NCBI GenBank assembly: GCA_023145935.1
Contig: JAGLDB010000031.1
Coordinates: forward strand, 1 to 14,198
DNA: 14,198 bases
Source: Candidatus Sabulitectum sp.
GTDB taxonomy: Bacteria; Fermentibacterota; Fermentibacteria; Fermentibacterales; Fermentibacteraceae
Direction: 5' to 3'
Positions within the stretch are counted from its first letter, which is position 1; the number at the start of each line of letters is the position of its first letter. The position numbers and the translations under genes were made by a program. Shown here one piece after another: positions 9,078 to 13,748 of the stretch. The notes beneath the pieces were generated by a model. It was not told where the DNA came from and searched no databases. It saw only the letters and a program-made list of their open reading frames with translations.

Positions 9078-10085
9078 TCATCGTACTATGGCGAATGCGA
9101 TGTAAGCAATGTAGGCAATTAGCAGAAACGCACCGAGCAGTCTGCTTTTTTTTATAGAGTCCGTAGTTTTGCCTTTACGCATAAGCATAAAGAAAAGCAT
9201 AACTGTAATTCCCATGGTAATAAACAGATCAGGCAGCACCAGTTCATTGAAATTAGAAAATTCCATTGGTTTGATCGCAGCGGTTGTACCCAGAACGAAC
9301 AGAATATTGAAGAGGTTGCTTCCCAGGATGTTACCCAGTGCCATATCCCAGTGGTTCTTGCGCACTGCCATTATAGAAACCACAATTTCAGGCAGTGATG
9401 TTCCCAGTGCAACAATAGTTACACTGATAAGAGTTTGCGAGACTCCCCAGGAGCCTGCGATAATAACAGCGTGGTCAACCACAAAGCTTCCACCGAAAAT
9501 AACCCCGGCAATACCACCGAGAGTCATCAGTATCGACTTGACATATTCAACAGAACGATTCTTGACAGGATCAATATCTTCCTGCTGCTTGTTCTTTTTG
9601 TCTGACCGGCTCATTCTGAAAAGGTGAAAGAGATACGCGGCGAAGAAGAACAGAAGAACCCAGCCTGCAGTCCGGTTCAGCCCATTGCTTCCTTCTCTGA
9701 AAATCTGGGTAATAGAGAGAACAAGAAGAAGGATGGTTGCTGCAAAACCGAATGCCACTTCCTTCCACAGTTTTCTGTGGTTTCCTTTTATGCCGAACAG
9801 CAGAAGAGCAAGGCCAATTGCAAGGCCGATGTTAGCAATGTTGCTTCCAAGAACATTTCCTATTGAGATCGCAGAGTTACCAGTGAGCGCAGCTTTTATG
9901 GAAACTGCTGCCTCAGGGGCGCTTGTTCCAAACGCCGCAATTCCCAGACCTATAAGAAGCGGTGATACACCCAGAAGAGCTGAAAGGCGGCTTCCACCCT
10001 TGATAAGATAGTCTCCACCAAGTACAAGAAGAACGAAGCCAATTACTAGAAGCACATAACTATTCTCCACAAGACTGAGAAGCAT
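9078..10085 (-). CDS. CaCA-family calcium/sodium antiporter (YrbG-like)
   Basis: This 335-residue inner-membrane exchanger has about 10 membrane segments and probably moves Ca2+ out against Na+ (or H+). The two inverted alpha repeats that define the family are clear: GTSAPE (53-58) with GNVLGSN (76-82), and GTSLPE (228-233) with GNILGSN (251-257). The acidic residues of both repeats (Glu58, Glu233) that bind the ion are kept. A charged cytoplasmic loop at 158-178 (SRSDKKNKQQED) separates the halves. ATG 10085 is preceded by only a weak ribosome site (AGG about 11 nt upstream). The 141 nt between it and the upstream nucleotidyltransferase remnant hold no clear promoter that I can name. Its stop lies 1 nt from the convergent CotH-protein stop, with no visible terminator between them. 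Confidence 0.93.
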   Translation of the reverse strand: MLLSLVENSYVLLVIGFVLLVLGGDYLIKGGSRLSALLGVSPLLIGLGIAAFGTSAPEAAVSIKAALTGNSAISIGNVLGSNIANIGLAIGLALLLFGIKGNHRKLWKEVAFGFAATILLLVLSITQIFREGSNGLNRTAGWVLLFFFAAYLFHLFRMSRSDKKNKQQEDIDPVKNRSVEYVKSILMTLGGIAGVIFGGSFVVDHAVIIAGSWGVSQTLISVTIVALGTSLPEIVVSIMAVRKNHWDMALGNILGSNLFNILFVLGTTAAIKPMEFSNFNELVLPDLFITMGITVMLFFMLMRKGKTTDSIKKSRLLGAFLLIAYIAYIAFAIVR

Positions 10086-10226
10086 ATTTTTTACAACCTG
10101 ACTGTATTAAACACTAAAGATTTAGAAAAGGTCTTCAAGCAGAAAACTACCACATTTTTATCAGAATGCAACACTTCAGACTCACTTCATTCTTTTTTGA
10201 CTGAAGGTTTAGAGAGATGAAATCAT

Positions 10227-10382
10227 CTAATCGGTTTTATGGAGCTTGCTAAGATCAATTATATCTTTCGTGAACCTGGGTTCGCTGTATTTCATAACAG
10301 CATATCCACCCACAATCAGATATTTAACTCTGTATTTTTCGAAAAGCCTCAACATTTCTTTGAAGTCGGAGCTCAGAAGCAT
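10227..10382 (-). pseudogene. Nucleotidyltransferase remnant with internal deletion
   Basis: A 51-residue frame begins at ATG 10382 with a good ribosome site (AAGAGG, 6 nt spacing). It reads DFKEMLRLFEKYRVK then YLIVGGYAVMKYSEPRFTKD, the N-terminal strand-helix of small nucleotidyltransferases of the DUF6036/MNT type, where GG begins the nucleotide-binding site. In full-length relatives (around 150-200 residues) the next residues carry the catalytic Asp pair (DLW-like). Here the sequence jumps to IIDLSKLHKTD and stops, which looks like the family's C-terminal tail (KD-x-x-DL-x-x-L). Both family segments contain a KD, so a deletion between short repeats is the likely cause. No catalytic Asp pair is left, so it should be inactive. 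The frame overlaps the upstream small gene by 59 nt, as expected for a coupled pair. Confidence 0.7.
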
Positions 10383-10527
10383 CTTTACCTCTTATTAAAT
10401 AGTAATCCTGCAGCATTTCCCATGCTGCCTCAAAAATAGCTTCGATACCTGCATTCTGCCAGAACTCTATATCGAAAGACTTGTCTGGGTTTGATATGCT
10501 TTGATACTTTTCCACAATCTGTTCCAA
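10324..10527 (-). CDS. 67-residue conserved-type small protein, partner of a nucleotidyltransferase
   Basis: This small acidic-to-neutral protein starts at TTG 10527 with AGGGA 6 nt upstream. It reads like the short proteins often encoded just before DUF6036-type nucleotidyltransferases: a segment ISNPDKSFDIEFWQNAG (11-27), AIFEAAWEMLQDYYLIRG (30-47) and ELRLQRNVEAFRKIQ (52-66). I recognise the pairing from memory, but no function is assigned to it that I know of. A toxin-antitoxin-like role is possible because the genes overlap and the partner is a MNT-like transferase. It has its own strong promoter (10562-10589). It is intact while the partner is internally deleted. All residues appear uninterrupted, with no frameshift. 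Confidence 0.65.
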   Translation of the reverse strand: MEQIVEKYQSISNPDKSFDIEFWQNAGIEAIFEAAWEMLQDYYLIRGKDASELRLQRNVEAFRKIQS

Positions 10528-10561
10528 ATTCGTCCCTTGCCTGATTGTTGCTCCACAATAC

Positions 10562-10589
10562 TTTATACTTCATTCCCATGCCCTGTCAA
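10562..10589 (-). promoter_or_regulatory. Sigma-70-type promoter of the 67-residue gene
   Basis: On the minus strand the -35 box is TTGACA (10589-10584, six of six) and the -10 box is TATAAA (10567-10562, five of six), with a 16-nt spacer. Transcription would begin near 10555, leaving a leader of about 28 nt that contains the AGGGA ribosome site before TTG 10527. Confidence 0.65.
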
Positions 10590-10722
10590 GCTCCACTGGA
10601 CTGCTCGTCTTATGGGAATCAGCCTTGCAGTTTGCTCATCTTGCGCAGAGACCCACCGTTGTATACACTTGTGTAGCCTTCTTTGATCAGAAATCTTTTT
10701 GCACTGGCTGATCTTGCTCCGC

Positions 10723-10762
10723 TGTCACAGTAGAGAATCACATGTCACAGTAGAGAATCACA
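10723..10762. repeat. Perfect 20-bp tandem duplication inside the rhodanese gene
   Basis: The unit TGTCACAGTAGAGAATCACA occurs twice head to tail (10723-10742 and 10743-10762) with no mismatch. Twenty is not a multiple of three, so the second copy shifts the frame and brings TGA right after the first YCDM. Each copy spans the codons for the catalytic-cysteine loop. Perfect identity suggests a recent event or an assembly error. Confidence 0.95.
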
Positions 10763-10936
10763 GGAGTGTCTTTTTGAAGTCCTTGTTTTCTGGCACCAGT
10801 CAGAATTTCTGCAAGGGGAATGTTGATGGAGCTCTTTATGTGACCATTCCTGTATTCAGGCTGTGATCGTACATCAATGACTTTTCCACCGTTTGCAAGA
10901 AGCTCTTTTGCCTGAACTCCGCTGATGTTGGATCTA

Positions 10937-11096
10937 GTACCCTGTCAAGGAACAACTGTAGCATTCTGCTCGCTCTTTCAAGCCCCAGCGGCGTTACTGG
11001 TTCAATTACATAGCGGTGCTATGCGCATAAACCAGTGCCTTGCTGGGACTCAAAATAGCAACGCATTATACCGACACAAATTCCATGACAAGGTAC
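10937..11096. mobile_element. MITE-like palindromic element (152 bp) with GTAC target duplication
   Basis: The core 10941-11092 is flanked by GTAC at 10937-10940 and 11093-11096. The ends are inverted repeats: CCTGTCAAGGAA on the left and, read from the right, CTTGTCATGGAA (10 of 12). Pairing continues inward: ACTGGTT (10996-11002) and AACCAGT (11030-11036) are centred on 11016, the exact middle, with ATAGCGGTGCTAT at the tip. The whole element could fold into one long imperfect hairpin. It encodes no protein, so it would need a transposase in trans. Removing it with one GTAC rejoins the rhodanese frame as ITSSTRSNISG, which supports a true insertion. Confidence 0.8.
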
Positions 11097-11171
11097 TTGA
11101 GGTGATAAGCTTGAAAAGAATAAGAACAACTGGAATTATGATCAGCAGGGTATTCATCTGTTTCTCTCCGT

Positions 11172-11477
11172 TCAGTTTTTATTTGAAGCCGGTACTATAC
11201 AAAAAGGAGCCTGCCTGTTGGCAGACCCTTCTGCAACCGGAGCACCGGCAAGGCCAGGACGGCTCATTACACGGTAGGCTTCCTCCATGGCAAAATTCCC
11301 CAGCAGAAAGAATGCATGTCTGGATTCAATAGCAACCCAGTTGGGATTTCCCCTTCCTGCATTGAGCATCAGTTTTTCGGATTTTTTCTCGGCCATTGCA
11401 ATGAGTTTGTCTTTAAGTAAGAGCGGACTCAGCTTTTCTCTTCGGTGGCTCTGTTCATCACTTGCCTCCTTGTTCAT
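11172..11477 (-). pseudogene. asdA: Aspartate 4-decarboxylase N-terminal remnant
   Basis: A 101-residue frame from ATG 11477 to TAA 11172. Residues about 15-88 match the N-terminus of the PLP-dependent L-aspartate beta-decarboxylase/aminotransferase (aspartate to alanine + CO2): KLSPLLLKDKLI, LMLNAGRGNPNW, HAFFLLGNFAMEEAYR and GLAGAPVAEGSANR. Full proteins have about 530 residues, so more than 80% is missing, including the PLP lysine. After SANR the frame becomes unrelated (QAPFCIVPASNKN) where a terminator-like hairpin begins, as if a deletion joined the 5' end of the gene to sequence beyond its 3' end. Upstream of the start is palindromic repeat DNA with no obvious promoter. The identification is from the NAGRGNPNW and FFLLG segments. 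Confidence 0.75.
11201..11228 (-). terminator. Rho-independent terminator-like hairpin
   Basis: On the minus strand GGGTCTGCC pairs with GGCAGGCTCC around an AACA loop (stem about 9 bp including two wobbles), followed directly by TTTTT. It sits at the 3' end of the asdA remnant and 43 nt before the rhodanese start, so it could end transcription of the former and insulate the latter. Confidence 0.5.
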
Positions 11478-11507
11478 GCAGCAATTTCCTGGGAGCGTGA
11501 CCGAGTA

Positions 11508-11670
11508 AGCAACATTGCCTGCAACCAGGGTGCTCCCCGGCGAAAGCACGGGAATACCACATCGGCATTAGCAACCACACGAACGGCTACAATACACGCC
11601 GATTATCGTCAAATAGCGCTGCTATTCCGTGCTACCGCTCGGGACGCCCTTAGTTACTGACTCCGTTGCT
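11508..11670. repeat. 163-bp imperfect palindrome
   Basis: The left arm starts AGCAAC (11508) and the right arm ends GTTGCT (11670). Reading inward the arms keep pairing with gaps: GGGTGCTCCCC against GGGCGTCCCG, GCACGGGAATA against GCACGGAATA, and ATCGGC (11561-11566) with GCCGAT (11598-11603). The right arm holds about 15 extra bases including ATAGCGCTGCTAT, nearly the tip sequence of the 10937-11096 element, so the two may be relatives. It could fold as a long hairpin; no target duplication was seen. Confidence 0.6.
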
Positions 11671-11806
11671 CTCTTCTCTAATCAGCATGCATTCTGTGCT
11701 GTCGCAAGGACGCACCCCGGTATTTTCTCCATTGCTCTCTATCTCGCCCGTGAGGCGCTACTGCACAATGCCTATTGTCAGTAACGCTCCTGATGTATCA
11801 TTGCTC
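11624..11806. repeat. Diverged direct repeats of about 50-70 bp
   Basis: Copy one (11624-11674) and copy two (11691-11740) align end to end: ATTCCGTGCTACCGC with ATTCTGTGCTGTCGC, and CTCCGTTGCTCTCT with CTCCATTGCTCTCT. A third, weaker copy ends at ATCATTGCTCT (11797-11807). Spacing of the shared end is 66 and about 69 nt. The left arm of the 163-bp palindrome is the same unit in inverted orientation. The units differ too much from one another to be a CRISPR array. Confidence 0.5.
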
Positions 11807-11926
11807 TTCCAGACGCGTAAAACAAGAACCAGTCATACTCTGGTGTTAGATGACACATGTCATTGTCTGACGTAAATTAATGCTCAATATCCCATTAGGC
11901 AGGACTAATTCTTACATGTTTGTCTG

Positions 11927-11960
11927 TTGACATTTCTAACGGTTTCAACTAGTGTAAAAT
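11927..11960 (+). promoter_or_regulatory. Possible promoter of the STAS/SEC14-like gene
   Basis: A perfect -35 TTGACA lies at 11927-11932. The -10 is ambiguous: TAGTGT at 11950-11955 has the ideal 17-nt spacer but poor match, while TAAAAT at 11955-11960 matches better but is 22 nt away. The ATG at 11995 is about 35-40 nt downstream. Confidence 0.4.
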
Positions 11961-11994
11961 CAGGTGCAATATTGAGGGGGTGGGGAATCCAAGT

Positions 11995-12384
11995 ATGCTG
12001 ATCGCTTCAAACAATAGCTATTCAATAAGTGTTGATGTAGAGATCAATCGTCTCTATATCACTCTCAAGGGTTTCTGGATTGATCCATCTCAGACGCCGG
12101 ACTATGCGAAACACATAAAACTGGCTACTGAATATCTGAATTCCCCATTTACTGCTCTGGTGGATGTGAGAGAGATGCGTACTCCCGGCCATCTGGTTAA
12201 GGATATGCATGTTGAAGCGCAGAGGGCGACAATTGCAGCAGGTCTTGTGAAAACCGCAGAAGTATTCCCTGAAGGAATTTCAAAGGAACTTGAGCTTGAA
12301 AGCTACTCACTGGTTTCCAGTCTTGTGAGACAAGGTTTCAAATCGATGGAAAAAGCCGAAGAGTGGCTTAATCGACCTCTTTAA
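11995..12384 (+). CDS. SpoIIAA-like / STAS-SEC14-type small protein
   Basis: This 129-residue cytoplasmic protein has no signal peptide or membrane segment. Its layout is alpha/beta: an N-terminal strand pair (YSISVDVEINRLYITLKGFW), a helix (YAKHIKLATEYL), a core strand FTALVDVREM, a helix, a strand LVKTAEVFPEG and a C-terminal KAEEWLNRPL. The pattern (a strand ending in LVD, a lone hydrophobic KTAEVF strand, a final EEWL helix) resembles the SpoIIAA-like STAS fold family. Function in that family is mostly unknown; a ligand-binding or regulatory role is a guess. I prefer ATG 11995 because GGGGA lies 8 nt upstream; GTG 11980 sits inside the G-rich ribosome site. The 3' end overlaps the convergent gene by 17 nt. 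Confidence 0.65.
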   Translation: MLIASNNSYSISVDVEINRLYITLKGFWIDPSQTPDYAKHIKLATEYLNSPFTALVDVREMRTPGHLVKDMHVEAQRATIAAGLVKTAEVFPEGISKELELESYSLVSSLVRQGFKSMEKAEEWLNRPL

Positions 12385-12667
12385 AAAACAGCTTGCAGAA
12401 GCACATGCCGTGGGCATAGACTTCATCTCTGATCTCCGGACAGGGGCAAAGGACATCCTTTTCCGTATTCAGAGGATGGCTCTGTTTACAGGGGCAGAAG
12501 TAGTCGCCTTCAGCAATGAGGTTCATGGTCATAAGACCAACAACTTTCTGCATTCTTGCCAGGTCGGGATTGAGGATGTATCCGGCCTTATCAGCAATTT
12601 CACATGTGCGAGTCAGTGTTTCATTGTACAGATCAGTTCCAACAGTGGAGTCCCAGGGATTAGTCAT
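12368..12667 (-). CDS. Ferredoxin-thioredoxin reductase catalytic-subunit-like Fe-S protein
   Basis: This 99-residue protein carries the paired CPC/CPC/CxC cysteines of the FTR catalytic chain: CPC 58-60, CPC 74-76 and CFC 89-91, followed by KLFF. In the family these bind a [4Fe-4S] cluster and a redox disulfide that passes electrons from ferredoxin to thioredoxin-like partners. The spacing here (13 and 12 residues) differs from the plant and cyanobacterial enzyme (16 and 8), as is common in non-photosynthetic relatives. An extra Cys is at 22. The start ATG 12667 has AAGGAT 6 nt upstream; an in-frame extension to 12748 runs into the glycosyltransferase gene and is rejected. It lies 16 nt after that gene and is probably co-transcribed. 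No thioredoxin or FTR variable chain is nearby, so its partner is unknown. Confidence 0.85.
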   Translation of the reverse strand: MTNPWDSTVGTDLYNETLTRTCEIADKAGYILNPDLARMQKVVGLMTMNLIAEGDYFCPCKQSHPLNTEKDVLCPCPEIRDEVYAHGMCFCKLFFKEVD

Positions 12668-12683
12668 TGAATATCCTTTAATA

Positions 12684-13652
12684 TTAAGAGACAGGTGTGT
12701 TCGGTTTCTGCCTGATTCGTCTTGTCTCCATGGCTGTGATCTCTTCAAGCATTTTTCTGTTGGCTGAAGAAATATCTGCGATTGACGCGAAGAGGACCAG
12801 AAGAATACCGAAGGTAATCAGGAATAAGCCTCCAATTCCGAAGGCGGTGAATGGAGAAATTCTTCCAGTTATGACCCACCAGGTAAGGGTAAGTACATCA
12901 AGAAGAGTGCCCATGCTTATGAGTAAGAATGCCGGTGTTCCGTAGAAGCGCCAGGGAGAATGGCCGTGAGCCACTGAATACATAGCTTCCACAGACAGGT
13001 GGGCGTAACGCCAGAGATTTGAAGCAATTCTGGATTCTCCGTGTTCTCTCTCACCCCTGATCTTCGTGGGTATTTCTTTTATTCTGAGACCCTTCCTCGC
13101 AATATCAATGAGCACTTCCTGGGTGTATGTGAATCTGCTGAAACAAGCTACCCTGTCCAGAGCCTTTGGGCCGTAAACCCGAAAACCGCAAGTTGCGTCA
13201 TAGATCTGTGTATTTGCAAGATTACTCACCAGTTTTGCAACTCTTGCATTTCCCCATTTCTTTAAGGCAGGCATATCAGGGATCAGCGATGGATCCATGA
13301 ATCTGCTGGCAGTGGAAAAATCTGTTTCATCTGCAATCACTGGTCTTGTAAGGGCAGGAAGATCCTCCGGATTGAATTGACCATCTGCGTCCATAGTGGC
13401 CATAAAGTGAAAACCATTTTCTCTTGCATATGACAGCATAGTTCGAAATGCCGTGCCGAGACCCATATTTCTGCCGTGAGAAATTACGAATGCTCCAGCC
13501 TCTCTGGCCTTTGATACTGTAGAATCAGTGGAACCATCGTCCACAACCAGGACTTCTACTTCAGTATCATGTAATTGTTGTGGAATGGCGGAAATCACCT
13601 GCTTTATAGTGATCTCTTCATTCAGTGCGGGAATGGCTACCAGTGTCTTCAT
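12684..13652 (-). CDS. Family 2 glycosyltransferase (dolichol-/polyprenyl-phosphate sugar transferase type)
   Basis: This 322-residue protein has a cytoplasmic GT-A catalytic domain (1-225) and two C-terminal membrane helices (about 238-262 and 268-293). Motifs: VAIPALNEE (5-13), VVDDGSTDST (36-45) for the nucleotide, MDADGQFNPED (87-97) with the metal-binding DxD, and EREHGESRI (201-209). It resembles DPM1/GtrB-type enzymes that move a sugar from a nucleotide donor to a polyprenyl phosphate for glycan assembly. The donor sugar cannot be told. I start at ATG 13652 because the family begins with this LVAIPALNEE strand; the frame extends upstream to 13802 but crosses the promoter and the divergent gene. 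It has no ribosome site, which fits a leaderless message. It could supply sugar for the surface glycans built by the O-antigen-ligase-like protein. Confidence 0.92.
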   Translation of the reverse strand: MKTLVAIPALNEEITIKQVISAIPQQLHDTEVEVLVVDDGSTDSTVSKAREAGAFVISHGRNMGLGTAFRTMLSYARENGFHFMATMDADGQFNPEDLPALTRPVIADETDFSTASRFMDPSLIPDMPALKKWGNARVAKLVSNLANTQIYDATCGFRVYGPKALDRVACFSRFTYTQEVLIDIARKGLRIKEIPTKIRGEREHGESRIASNLWRYAHLSVEAMYSVAHGHSPWRFYGTPAFLLISMGTLLDVLTLTWWVITGRISPFTAFGIGGLFLITFGILLVLFASIADISSANRKMLEEITAMETRRIRQKPNTPVS

Positions 13653-13658
13653 GACTGT

Positions 13659-13686
13659 AGTATATAAAGACAAATATTCCTCGCAA
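13659..13686 (-). promoter_or_regulatory. Promoter of the glycosyltransferase operon, likely leaderless
   Basis: On the minus strand, TTGCGA (13686-13681) and TATACT (13664-13659) are separated by 16 nt. Only 6 nt lie between the -10 box and ATG 13652, so transcription would begin at or next to the start codon. No Shine-Dalgarno motif precedes the ATG. Confidence 0.55.
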
Positions 13687-13694
13687 GTGTGCGT

Positions 13695-13718
13695 TTCAAA
13701 AAGCACAGGCTTTTTGGA
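13695..13718. promoter_or_regulatory. Hairpin/palindrome between divergent genes
   Basis: CAAAAAGC (13697-13704) pairs with GCTTTTTG (13709-13716) around a 4-nt ACAG loop, with weaker pairing outside. It lies in the 96-nt gap between the glycosyltransferase and protease starts, just upstream of the glycosyltransferase -35. It could be an operator for both, or a bidirectional terminator-like stem separating divergent transcripts; the sequence does not decide. Confidence 0.4.
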
Positions 13719-13748
13719 ATCGATTCTTGTTCTATCTGGAGGTTTTGA

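Larger units (their letters stand above)
10619..11157 (-). pseudogene. Membrane-anchored rhodanese, broken by an insertion and a duplication
   Basis: The gene starts at ATG 11157 with GGAGAG 6 nt upstream and stops at TGA 10621-10619. The start encodes a membrane anchor, MNTLLIIIPVVLILFKLIT. After a 156-bp interruption (10937-11092, insertion plus one GTAC copy) the rhodanese domain continues: NISGVQAKELL, KVIDVRSQPEYRNGHI and SSINIPL. It then hits TGA because of a 20-bp tandem duplication; beyond it the frame resumes as LYCDSGARSASAKRF and EGYTSVYNGGSL. Subtracting 156 and 20 from 539 nt leaves 363, exactly 121 codons, so the ancestral protein had 120 residues with the catalytic Cys at 85 (sulfur transfer through a cysteine persulfide). 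Both lesions stop translation early, so the gene is dead unless the changes are reversible. Confidence 0.88.
11478..11994. other. 517-bp stretch without a gene, made of diverged palindromic repeats and a leader region
   Basis: No convincing coding frame was found on either strand; the short open frames here have no recognisable protein pattern. Positions 11508-11806 hold palindromic and direct repeats listed separately. The part 11807-11926 is AT-richer and has two small hairpins (ACCAG/CTGGT near 11839-11855, and ATGAC/GTCAT near 11860-11873). From 11927 on it is the likely promoter and leader of the downstream gene. Confidence 0.6.

Noticed and set aside
10584..10589. TIR-like CCTGTCAAG near 10582 as a second copy of the palindromic element
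   Set aside because: The match is short and coincides with the -35 box TTGACA of a good promoter; no matching inverted end is seen nearby.
10925..11332. 135-residue plus-strand open frame
   Set aside because: It runs antisense to the rhodanese remnant, crosses the palindromic element and shows no protein pattern; the minus strand explains the sequence better.
11508..11806. Integron attC sites or a CRISPR array
   Set aside because: No convincing paired core sites (RYYYAAC with GTTRRRY) bound the palindromes and no cassette genes lie between them. The repeats differ from each other and have no uniform spacers or cas genes.
11995..12384. STAS-like protein as the target of the SpoIIE-type phosphatase
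   Set aside because: The genes are about 9 kb apart, no phosphorylatable Ser/Thr motif of anti-anti-sigma factors is recognisable, and no anti-sigma kinase gene is present.
12667..12748. N-terminal extension of the FTR-like protein
   Set aside because: The extension overlaps the glycosyltransferase C-terminus, and a good ribosome site precedes ATG 12667.
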